Positions 35,233-42,270 of a stretch of DNA of 64,000 bases are shown piece after piece. Every line of letters begins with the position of its first letter. Within the stretch, counting starts at the first letter, position 1. A program made the translations under genes and the position numbers. The notes under the pieces were generated by a model. The model ran no database searches. It worked only from the letters and a program-made list of their open reading frames with translations, and had not been told where the DNA came from. The stretch is from positions 372,001 through 436,000 of the forward strand of contig CBDAPX010000001.1 in the NCBI GenBank assembly GCA_965198725.1, read 5' to 3'. Origin of the DNA: CBDAPX01 sp965198725 (GTDB taxonomy: Bacteria > Pseudomonadota > Alphaproteobacteria > Rhodobacterales > Rhodobacteraceae).

Positions 35233-35248
35233 TCACTCTATAGCGTGC
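35233..35248. promoter_or_regulatory. Candidate repressor operator 2
   Basis: TCACTCTATAGCGTGC matches operator 1 at 12 of 16 positions and lies closer to the Cro-like gene, about 65 bases before its start codon. Confidence 0.45.
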
Positions 35249-35314
35249 AGCCGATTAGAGGCCGCTACATATAGAGGGGTGTTGCGGCCGCCCCAAAGAG
35301 TTGAGGACGACAAA

Positions 35315-35578
35315 ATGGCAGCCAAATCGGACATTGAGACCCCGCGCCCCTTCACCGGGGCATTCCGCACCTGGGTGCAGGATTGCCTGGTGGTCCTGGG
35401 AATAAGCGCCTGGCGCCTCGGAAAAGAAATCGGCCTGGCCCGTAACACACTGCGGGATTTTTTGCGCGATCCGGCGCGGGATATTCATTTGGAACCAGCG
35501 CACGATATATCGTTCAAGTTGAAAGAGCTTGCCGCCCAGAGCGGCAAAAGCCTGCCCAGCCTGCAGGTGAAGCTATGA
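35315..35578 (+). CDS. Cro-like HTH protein
   Basis: The 87-residue protein contains a helix-turn-helix-like segment (WVQDCLVVLGISAWRLGKEI, GLARNTLRDFLRDPARDI) and ends SLPSLQVKL. The frame is open to 35180 upstream, but the ATG at 35315 has GAGGAC nine bases before and avoids the operator region. As the first gene of the rightward programme facing the repressor, it takes the place of Cro. The call is based on position and the weak HTH match. Confidence 0.65.
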   Translation: MAAKSDIETPRPFTGAFRTWVQDCLVVLGISAWRLGKEIGLARNTLRDFLRDPARDIHLEPAHDISFKLKELAAQSGKSLPSLQVKL

Positions 35579-35778
35579 TGGCCGATCTGATCGATGCCCT
35601 GCCCCCGAGCGACCGCAACCTGGTGCGGTCAATGGCCGAGGATGACAACACGTCGCCCGAGGCCATGCTGCGCCAGATCGTGCGCGAATATCTCGGCCTC
35701 GTGCGTTCTGCGCCCGACGCCCTGCCCAACAATCCGATGCGCCGCCTGACAGCGGCCACGCTTAGAAAGGGTCGCTGA
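35575..35778 (+). CDS. Small phage protein, unknown
   Basis: A 67-residue protein (MMADLIDALPPSDRNLVRSM, ASPEAMLRQIVREYL-type helical middle, basic C-terminus MRRLTAATLRKGR). The middle resembles a ribbon-helix-helix or antitoxin-like helix pair, but this is weak. It overlaps the preceding stop (ATGATG) and so is co-translated with the Cro-like gene. Confidence 0.55.
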   Translation: MMADLIDALPPSDRNLVRSMAEDDNTSPEAMLRQIVREYLGLVRSAPDALPNNPMRRLTAATLRKGR

Positions 35779-35779
35779 C

Positions 35780-36007
35780 ATGCTGGAGAATGCGAATTTT
35801 CAGGAGGATGGCTGGCACACCAAGCGCCCCGAAAACGAAAACCCAAAAGACGCGCGTTGCCGCCTGGAACTGCAGCGCATTTGCGGCACCTGTCTGCACT
35901 ATCAGGGGGAATTGCGCCCGGCCAGGATCGGCCACACGCCCGCCGATGCAGACAGCGCAGCCTGCGATTACTTCAAGACCATCACAACCCGCCGCCGGAA
36001 AGCCTAG
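35780..36007 (+). CDS. Small Cys-containing phage protein
   Basis: A 75-residue protein with the spaced cysteines CGTCLHYQGELRPARIGHT and AACDYF, suggesting one zinc site. It stops at a TAG at 36005-36007. That TAG sits in CCTAGGG, and the same frame stays open to a TGA at 36050-36052 that overlaps the next gene's ATG as ATGA. So the TAG may itself be a nonsense change near the natural end. The C-terminal extension would be only about 15 residues, so function may be unaffected. Confidence 0.6.
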   Translation: MLENANFQEDGWHTKRPENENPKDARCRLELQRICGTCLHYQGELRPARIGHTPADADSAACDYFKTITTRRRKA

Positions 36008-36048
36008 GGTTGCCACCGCTGGGAACGCAAATCAGCGGAGGGCGCACA

Positions 36049-36498
36049 ATGACCCTGCCAACCGATCCGCTGGCGCATATCCGCGCCGAGGTTATGGCGC
36101 TGCCCGAGGCCGAGCGCGCCGATTATGCCCTGGACCTTTTGTCGTTCTATCTTGCCCCCTGCCCCCGCTTCTTTGACGCTTGCGACGTGCTGGGGATCGA
36201 TCTTTGCCCTGGTGATTTGCGGGTGTTGATGGCCCTGGACCGGAGCCGCGGCCGCACCGTGTCGATGGATGCGCTTCTGGCGGCCCGCTACATTGACCGC
36301 CCCGTTGATGATTGGGGCACTCATGACAAAATCATTCGCGCGGCTTACCGCATCCGGCCCCAGCTGGAGGCCGCCGGGGTGCCTGTATCGATCGATCATG
36401 TGGCTGATCTGGGCTACCGCCTGGAGGCCCCCAAAGCATGGCGTTTTGAGGATGCGGCCCCCGCCGATCTGTTCCTGGCCGCTGGGGTGCGGGCATGA
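36049..36498 (+). CDS. Phage winged-helix protein (OmpR-type DNA-binding fold)
   Basis: The 149-residue protein has an N-terminal helical part (PLAHIRAEVMALPEAERADY) and a C-terminal half that follows the response-regulator effector domain: LCPGDLRVLMALDRSRGRTV, then SMDALLAARY, THDKIIRAAYRIRPQLE and VADLGYRLEA. There is no receiver domain. The strong site GGAGGG precedes the ATG. It lies directly before the primase and overlaps it as ATGA, so it may control the replication genes or help start replication. The role is inferred. Confidence 0.6.
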   Translation: MTLPTDPLAHIRAEVMALPEAERADYALDLLSFYLAPCPRFFDACDVLGIDLCPGDLRVLMALDRSRGRTVSMDALLAARYIDRPVDDWGTHDKIIRAAYRIRPQLEAAGVPVSIDHVADLGYRLEAPKAWRFEDAAPADLFLAAGVRA

Positions 36499-37643
36499 AA
36501 AGCGACGGGCGCCGCGATCTGGCCAAAACCATTCCGATCCTAGATGTGGCCACCCGCCTCGGGATTGACTGGCTGCGCCCCGATGGGGTCGAGCGCGTGG
36601 GCGCCTGCCCGGTTTGCGGCGATGGGGGCAAGCGGTGGCCAGATCGCTTTTCGATCAACCCCGCCCTTGGGGTTTGGAATTGTCGCAAATGCCCGCCGCC
36701 TGTCGGAGGGGATGCGCTGGCCCTTGTGCAGCACGTTTTGGGCTGTGATTTCGTCAAGGCGCTGGATTTCCTGGTGGGTGATGCTGATGTGGCCCCCGAC
36801 CCGGCCGAGCTTGCCCGGCGCAAGGCCGCGGCCGAGGCGGCCGAGCGCAAGCGCCGCGACACCGAGGCCCAGCTGCGCGCCCGCGCCATCCGGGACGCGC
36901 GCGAGATTTGGCACGCGGCCTAGGATGGCAAGGGCAGCCTGGCTGAGGCGTATCTGGAAAGCCGCGGCATTCGGTTTGACGCCTGGCCGCCCGCGCTGCG
37001 GTTTAGGGCTGATCATCCTTACATGAAACACTGGCCCGAGCGCGGTGTGATTGAGTGGATGCGCGGCCCCTGCATGATCGCCGGGGTGCAAAACGCGGCC
37101 GGCCGTGTCACGGCCGTGCACCAGACCTGGATCGATCCCGATGGCACCGGCAAGGCCACAATCACCGCGCCCGATGGCAGCCTGTTGAGCCCGCGGGGCA
37201 AGCCCTGGCCTGCGAAGTTGGTGCGGGGGTCGAAAAAGGGCGGCGCCATCCGCCTGACCCCACGCGACCGCCACGGCCGCCTGGTGATGGCCGAGGGGAT
37301 CGAAACCACCGCCAGCGCCCTGGTGGCTAAGGTTTGGCCCGGCGCGACGTTCTGGGCCGGTGTGGACCTGGGCAACATGGCCGGCCGGATGCTGAAAGAG
37401 CCGGGCCACCGCTGGAGCGGTATCCCTGATCTGAGCGATGCCGAGGCGTTCCTGCCCCCCGAGGGGGTCACCCGTCTGTTGCTGGTCCAGGATGGTGATA
37501 GCAGCCCGAAAGAAACCCGCGCCAAGCTGCAGGCCGGCGCGATCCGCGCGATGAAGGCCCGGCCGGGCCTGATTGCGGAAATCATGAGCGCCGACGCCGG
37601 CGCCGATCTGAATGACATGCTGACAAGAAAAGTTGAGGGATAG
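36495..37643 (+). pseudogene. Phage primase (zinc finger plus Toprim) with internal TAG
   Basis: Read through one stop, this is a 382-codon primase. It has an N-terminal CHC2-like zinc finger (GACPVCGDGGKRW, WNCRKCPPP), a helical linker (AQLRARAIRDAREIWHAA), then TAG at 36921-36923, then GKGSLAEAYLESRGIRFDAW and a Toprim domain with the glutamate in VMAEGIETTASALV and the DxD in LLLVQDGDSSPKE. Both halves are in one frame and both are needed for a working enzyme. As it stands, the stop separates zinc finger from Toprim, so priming should fail without readthrough. The TAG is in CTAGG. Confidence 0.8.
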
Positions 37644-37646
37644 GAC

Positions 37647-39437
37647 ATGAGCGCCAACGACATTCAGGAGGCCGCCGCCGCGGCCGAGCGTGTTGAAATG
37701 CCCGCCGATCTGGGTGGCCAGGAACAGGGGCCCGCCCCCGATGATCAGCCTTGCCCCGTGCCTGAAATGGACCCCGCGCCCGAGGCCGAGGCGGCCGAAT
37801 TTGAGTTGAACGATTACGGCAACGGCCGCCGCCTGGTGCACTACTTTGGCGAAAACCTGCGCCATGTCCCGCGCCTTGGCTGGTTCCGGTGGGATGATAA
37901 GCGATGGGTGGCTGATGAGGATGGCGTTTCGGTGCGTGCCGATGCCCAGAAAATCGGTGCGCGCATCCTGCACGAAATAAAGTTCATTGCACTCACAAAG
38001 GACGAAATGGGCGTTCTGGACCAGTGGGAGGCGTGCAAAGAGGAATTTAAACGCCTTTCTGAAATCGATGATCCGGGGGCTGATGACCTGATGCGCCAGG
38101 CTGAGTTGCAGGCGTTGAGGGGGCGGGCCGAGGCGATCCGCAAGCAATTGGCGCAGATGAAGCGCGACCACCGCCGACACGCGAACAGTTCCGGCAATTC
38201 GGGCAAGATCACCAATATGATGGCCGAGGCCGAGGTGGCCCTGCGCATTGATGTGAAGGCGTTGAATTCCGATCCCTTTATGGTCAACACCCGCAACGGG
38301 GTGGTGCATTTTGTCAAATGTGGTGCCGAGCGGCCCGAGGATGTGCCGAGCTACCGGGAGCCGCGCGCCACCTGGCGCGCCGACCTGGTGCCCCATCACC
38401 GCCACCAGCTGATCACCAAGATGATCGAAGCGGATTATGACCCCGGCGCCCGCGCGGTTAAGTTTCACCGATTTTTCAACCAGGTGCAGCCAGACCCGGA
38501 AATTCGCGATTTCCTGCAGCGCTTTGCCGGTTATTCGCTGTTGGGCATCACCACCGAGCAAAAGCTGTTGTTCAATTACGGGATCGGCCGCAACGGCAAA
38601 TCCACCCTGGTGGATCTTCTGGCGGATATCCTGGCCGATTACGGCACCACCCTGCCCATTGAAAGCCTGACAGGATCGGCGCAGCGCAAGGGGTCCGAGG
38701 CTACCCCCGATCTGGTCAGGTTGCCCGGCGCCCGCTTTGTGCGCGCATCTGAGCCGGAACAGGGCACCAAGATGAAAGAGGCGCTGATTAAGGCGCTGAC
38801 CGGGGGCGAGGCTATCCTGATCCGCCGGATGCACGCGGAATTCATTGAGATTGTGCCCGAGTTCACATTGTGGATTTCCGGTAATCACAAGCCTGAAATC
38901 CGCGGCGCTGATGATGGTATTTGGCGGCGCGTCATGCTGGTGCCCTGGTCGGTCCAAATTCCCGACGCAGATGTGGACCCGACCTTGCCGGCTGAGTTGC
39001 GCAAAGAGCGCGACGGAATTCTGGCCTGGATGATAGAGGGCGCGCTGAAATACCTGAATACCGGCTTGCCCATCCCCGCCGCGGTGCGTGAGGCGACCCA
39101 GGATTATCGCACCATGTCCGACCCGATGCGCGAATTCCTGGTGACCGAATGCGAGGTTACGGGCGATGGGGCGGATCGCGTCACCGCGCCCCATATCCGC
39201 GATGCGTTCAACGCCTGGCGCCTGGCCCAGGCCGAAAGCACCTGGACCAGCAACACGATTTCCCGGCGGATGATGGAGCGCAGCGGGGTGATCAAGTCGC
39301 CCGATGGTGTTTCCTTTGAGAAATACAAAAGCAACGGCGAAACCGGCTGGCGCCATCTGCGCCTGAAACCCAGCGCCCTGGCGCGCCTGAAAGAGTTCGA
39401 GGTGCAGATTGATGACGTGAACCGGAGGGCGCGGTGA
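37647..39437 (+). CDS. D5/P4-type superfamily 3 helicase
   Basis: The 596-residue protein has an N-terminal acidic region, a D5_N-like domain (about 50-270, LVHYFGENLRHVPRLGWFRW, then MIEADYDPGARAVKFHRFF) and an AAA+ helicase domain with Walker A LFNYGIGRNGKSTLVDLL, Walker B-like FIEIVPEFTLWISGNHKPEI and the arginine region GIWRRVMLVPW. Such helicases unwind phage or plasmid origins. It follows the primase by three bases, forming the replication module. All motifs are present. Confidence 0.92.
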   Translation: MSANDIQEAAAAAERVEMPADLGGQEQGPAPDDQPCPVPEMDPAPEAEAAEFELNDYGNGRRLVHYFGENLRHVPRLGWFRWDDKRWVADEDGVSVRADAQKIGARILHEIKFIALTKDEMGVLDQWEACKEEFKRLSEIDDPGADDLMRQAELQALRGRAEAIRKQLAQMKRDHRRHANSSGNSGKITNMMAEAEVALRIDVKALNSDPFMVNTRNGVVHFVKCGAERPEDVPSYREPRATWRADLVPHHRHQLITKMIEADYDPGARAVKFHRFFNQVQPDPEIRDFLQRFAGYSLLGITTEQKLLFNYGIGRNGKSTLVDLLADILADYGTTLPIESLTGSAQRKGSEATPDLVRLPGARFVRASEPEQGTKMKEALIKALTGGEAILIRRMHAEFIEIVPEFTLWISGNHKPEIRGADDGIWRRVMLVPWSVQIPDADVDPTLPAELRKERDGILAWMIEGALKYLNTGLPIPAAVREATQDYRTMSDPMREFLVTECEVTGDGADRVTAPHIRDAFNAWRLAQAESTWTSNTISRRMMERSGVIKSPDGVSFEKYKSNGETGWRHLRLKPSALARLKEFEVQIDDVNRRAR

Positions 39438-39817
39438 TGCTGCGCCCGATCCTGTCGGCCCTGGGTGAATGGGTGCCGCCCCATGATCTGGGCCGGGGTG
39501 AACCCATAAGCCATTTTGGCCAGCGCGCGGCCGAGCGTGGCGTGGCATCGATCCACGGCGACATTCTGCAATATTTGATCCACCGCGCCCTGGCCGAGGG
39601 GCGGGGCGATCTGATCGAACAGGTGCGCCCGCTTTGTGATGAAACAATGGCCTTTCGCGTGTTGTTGCCTGAGGGGTGTTTTTACCCTCTGATCAAGGGC
39701 GATCCGCCCCGCGCGGTGACATGTTACGACCAAAAGCAAATGCGCCAGGTTAAGTTGAGCCAGCGCTGGCGCCGGCGTAAAAGCGGCACCCGTGCCCGGC
39801 GGTCGGGGCCGGTATGA
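39437..39817 (+). CDS. Phage protein of unknown function
   Basis: A 126-residue protein (MLRPILSALGEWVPPHDLGR, then a helical IHGDILQYLIHRALAEG) with a basic C-terminus (WRRRKSGTRARRSG) that may bind nucleic acid. It overlaps the helicase stop as TGATG, so it is translationally coupled. I recognise no family. Its place right after the helicase suggests a replication accessory role. Confidence 0.6.
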   Translation: MLRPILSALGEWVPPHDLGRGEPISHFGQRAAERGVASIHGDILQYLIHRALAEGRGDLIEQVRPLCDETMAFRVLLPEGCFYPLIKGDPPRAVTCYDQKQMRQVKLSQRWRRRKSGTRARRSGPV

Positions 39818-40035
39818 CCTGCGATTTCTGTAAATCCACACCGGCCCCCTTTGGCTTTGCGCCGGCCCCAAAATTTGGCATTGCGGTGCGCCGCCCGATC
39901 AAAACCTGCGCCTCGGCCGCCTGTAAGGAAAAGGCCCGCGCCCGCGTGGCTGACCTGGTGGCGCAAAAAGGCCCCCTGGCCCGGCCCGCCTCGGCCGCGC
40001 CCCCGCGCCCCCCGCGCCAAGGTGCCCTGTTTTAG
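39814..40035 (+). CDS. Small zinc-binding phage protein
   Basis: A 73-residue protein with CDFCKS at the N-terminus and CASAACKEKAR in the middle, which could form one Cys4 zinc site, followed by an Ala/Pro-rich tail. The ATG overlaps the previous stop. Function unknown. Confidence 0.55.
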   Translation: MTCDFCKSTPAPFGFAPAPKFGIAVRRPIKTCASAACKEKARARVADLVAQKGPLARPASAAPPRPPRQGALF

Positions 40036-40131
40036 GAATTAACCTTTTTCTTGCAGGCTGACGCAGAATCGTGTCACTTTTTCCGGCCTGGGGGAGTGGC
40101 ATTAATTTGTGCTGCAGAAAGAGGCTTTTAC

Positions 40132-40443
40132 CTGAATATTCCACAACTTAATCCGGCGCCCGATGCGGGCCGCCGGGCCGCTGATGATCTTCTGGATACG
40201 TTGACCACCGATCTGGAAAGACTGCTGTTGATCTATCAGGGGGTGCAGCGGATCGCCCAGGGTAATTCGCTTTATGATGACATTCTGGAGGGGCGCGACG
40301 TAGCCGAGGCCCAGCTGGAAATGGCAAACCGTGGCTTGGCCGAGGCCCTGGAGCGCCTGCGCCAGCGCCAGGCGGCCGCGCGCCAGTTCCATGTGGGCAG
40401 CGGCCCCTGCCCGTGTTGCGGCCGGTATCAGGCAGCAAGCTGA
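40132..40443 (+). CDS. Phage protein with C-terminal CxxC, non-ATG start
   Basis: The frame encodes a helical protein (PQLNPAPDAGRRAADDLLDT, LERLLLIYQGVQRIAQG, AEALERLRQRQAAARQF) ending in PCPCCGRYQAAS. No ATG starts the frame before the middle of the protein. The best start is a CTG at 40132 with AGAGG eight bases before it; GTG at 40096 or TTG at 40051 would add residues from DNA that does not look coding. With CTG the protein has 103 residues. The start is uncertain, the gene likely. Confidence 0.5.
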   Translation: MNIPQLNPAPDAGRRAADDLLDTLTTDLERLLLIYQGVQRIAQGNSLYDDILEGRDVAEAQLEMANRGLAEALERLRQRQAAARQFHVGSGPCPCCGRYQAAS

Positions 40444-40576
40444 TCAATCCCGCCAGGAGTGCCAGAGCGACCACGGCCGCGGCGCGGCGGGCGGCGGCGT
40501 CGAGGGGGGGGGCGCCCGATCGGTCAGGATGGCCCGCACCCTTCACCCCGCAACGTGAAAAGTCCGCGTTAAACAG

Positions 40577-40588
40577 CACTTTGGCACT
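40577..40588 (+). repeat. 12-mer repeat CACTTTGGCACT, copy 1
   Basis: Exact copy; see the region entry 40444-40944. Confidence 0.8.
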
Positions 40589-40668
40589 GAAAAGTGTTGT
40601 TTTTCGGGGCAATCGGCACCGCAATTTTCCTTTTATTCCCAGCGACATATGAGGCCAGCCCGGAAAAA

Positions 40669-40680
40669 AGTGCCAAAGTG
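40669..40680 (-). repeat. 12-mer repeat, copy 2 (inverted)
   Basis: AGTGCCAAAGTG is the exact reverse complement of copies 1 and 3. Confidence 0.8.
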
Positions 40681-40768
40681 TCGATTTTCGGGGGTGTTGT
40701 TCTATACACATGTGCGGGGTCCGGGGGCGCAAAATTGCCGGTTCACATGTAAGGTGAGGGGAAAACGG

Positions 40769-40780
40769 CACTTTGGCACT
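40769..40780 (+). repeat. 12-mer repeat CACTTTGGCACT, copy 3
   Basis: Exact copy in the same orientation as copy 1. Confidence 0.8.
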
Positions 40781-40848
40781 GGCGTTTATCTTATCTCTTT
40801 ATTTTCAATGCGTTGCGCCTCTTTTCCCTTATCTCAAACGTCACTTAA

Positions 40849-40867
40849 TTGGCACTCAATTGGCACT
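40849..40867 (+). repeat. Two direct TTGGCACT motifs 11 bases apart
   Basis: These are core-only copies of the 12-mer, about 80 bases before the next start codon. The spacing of one helical turn puts both on the same DNA face. Confidence 0.7.
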
Positions 40868-40944
40868 TTTCTGTTAAATCGACACTGATTAAATCAGGAT
40901 ATTGGGGTGTTATAGTTGGGTCACCACAAGATAGAGGGTGATCT

Positions 40945-41652
40945 ATGCAGGTAACGGAAAATCAGGGCGACCAGGGCCGGGCGGCGCGATACCTGGCGCG
41001 GGTGAATTCGATCATTATCAAGGCGGCGGCCGAGCGGCGGCAGGGGTATGGTGGCCGGGCTGCAGGCAAGCGCCCACCAGCATCCCTTGCGGGCGCAAAG
41101 GTGCGTCTGGTCAAGTTGCCCGATGATGGCCGAGCGGGAACGCCACCGGGTTACAAGACCGCCACCCGGTCCCTGCCCCGCGCCCTGGCGTCGCTGCACC
41201 GCGATGACCCGCGCTTGCGGGCGGCCATCGACCTGGCCGACACGGTGGAGCGGATCGGATCGGTGAAGGGCGCTGATCTGCAGGGATCGGTTACTAAGGC
41301 GGCGCTGTCCGATGGCGGGGCCACCACGCGCGTGCAACACGCGGCGCGCCTGTCCGTGATCGAAGCGCTGGCCAATGGCTGGCCGATCACCCGCACCGGG
41401 CGGGTGGACAGAGGCCCCGAGCGCCTGGCGCTGCCAGTGACGCGGCGAAACGGCAGAATTCAACAAATAAAGGCGTTTCCCGCAATCCTGGCGATGTGCG
41501 TTGATGGGGTTTCGGCCGATGATTTGCTGCGGGTTCACGGGTGGAGTGTCCAGACCGAAACCCGGCGCAGGCTGTTGAGCGGGGTTCTGGCGGCGCTGGA
41601 TGACGTGGCCGATGGTCTGGGCTTTGGCCGCTGGGATGCGAAAAAGGCTTGA
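40945..41652 (+). CDS. Phage protein of unknown function between origin region and HNH gene
   Basis: The 235-residue protein starts MQVTENQGDQGRAARYLARV after GAGGGTGATCT. It has a basic N-terminal part, a middle with ARLSVIEALANGWPITRTGR and a C-terminal helical part (SADDLLRVHGWSVQTETRRR, LAALDDVADGLGF). The C-terminal part has the look of a helix-turn-helix, so DNA binding is possible. As the first gene after the TTGGCACT repeats it is a candidate for binding them or being controlled by them. No family recognised. Confidence 0.6.
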   Translation: MQVTENQGDQGRAARYLARVNSIIIKAAAERRQGYGGRAAGKRPPASLAGAKVRLVKLPDDGRAGTPPGYKTATRSLPRALASLHRDDPRLRAAIDLADTVERIGSVKGADLQGSVTKAALSDGGATTRVQHAARLSVIEALANGWPITRTGRVDRGPERLALPVTRRNGRIQQIKAFPAILAMCVDGVSADDLLRVHGWSVQTETRRRLLSGVLAALDDVADGLGFGRWDAKKA

Positions 41653-41807
41653 CCGCTTAGAAACTGTTCGGAGATATCAGGGCGACACGGTGCAGAACTG
41701 CGCCGGGAACAAACCCAGCCGAAAGAGTGAGCCATGAACCGGGGCGCCTAAACAGCGCCGCGCCCGGCGTCTGAGGCGTCGGGCGGTTAATTATCAAGGG
41801 GGCACGC

Positions 41808-42218
41808 ATGGGCCGATTGAAGGCGCCACCGGCGCGGCTGTCGGCCCCGCCTCGGGCGATTGGGTATGCAACCAGGGCCGAGGCCGAGCGGGCGCGCGAC
41901 AAGGTGCGCCGCCAGAGCGCGGGTGAAAACCTGCGCAACCTCTACAACACCAAGCGCTGGCGCGATCCTGTCACCGGCGTGCGGGCGCGGGTTCTGGTGC
42001 GTGATGGGTGGTGCTGCCAGATGTGCGGCGTGACCCTGGCAGGCAAGCGCCCGGCCCCCACCAGCCCGGTGGTGGACCACGTTACGCCGCACAAGGGCAA
42101 TCTTGTGCTGTTCTGGGATGAGGGAAACCTGCAGGCCCTTTGCAAGCGGTGCCACGATACCGAGAAACAGCGCCAGGAGCGCGCGGCCGAGGCCCTGGGG
42201 GGTGGGTCGAAAGTCTGA
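41808..42218 (+). CDS. HNH endonuclease next to terminase
   Basis: A 136-residue HNH nuclease with a treble-clef zinc site: CCQMCGVTLAG, the HNH core VVDHVTPHKGNLVLFWDEGN, and LQALCKRCHDTEKQ. HNH proteins beside the terminase are a conserved feature of HK97-type phages and are needed for efficient DNA packaging and cleavage in several of them. The 155 bases upstream hold a GC-rich hairpin and no gene. Confidence 0.92.
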   Translation: MGRLKAPPARLSAPPRAIGYATRAEAERARDKVRRQSAGENLRNLYNTKRWRDPVTGVRARVLVRDGWCCQMCGVTLAGKRPAPTSPVVDHVTPHKGNLVLFWDEGNLQALCKRCHDTEKQRQERAAEALGGGSKV

Positions 42219-42270
42219 GGGCGCATTGCTGCAGACCCGTCTCCCCCACAATTCGGAGATTTTTTTTCCT

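Larger units (their letters stand above)
40444..40944. promoter_or_regulatory. Non-coding region with iterated TTGGCACT motifs (candidate origin)
   Basis: About 500 bases without a convincing gene, with AT-rich patches unusual for this phage. The 12-mer CACTTTGGCACT occurs exactly at 40577-40588 and 40769-40780, and inverted at 40669-40680; the shorter TTGGCACT occurs again at 40849-40856 and 40860-40867, 11 bases apart. The first three are spaced 92 and 100 bases apart. Repeats like these near a helicase-primase module are typical of replication origins, but a cluster of regulator sites is equally possible. Confidence 0.6.

Noticed and set aside
36540..39647. Very long open frame on the minus strand (over 1,000 codons)
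   Set aside because: It runs antisense to primase and helicase, has no recognisable domain and follows from GC-rich codon use; it is a shadow.
40577..40867. Sigma-54 promoters at the TGGCAC motifs
   Set aside because: A TTGC(A/T) element at the right distance does not follow any of the TGGCAC copies.
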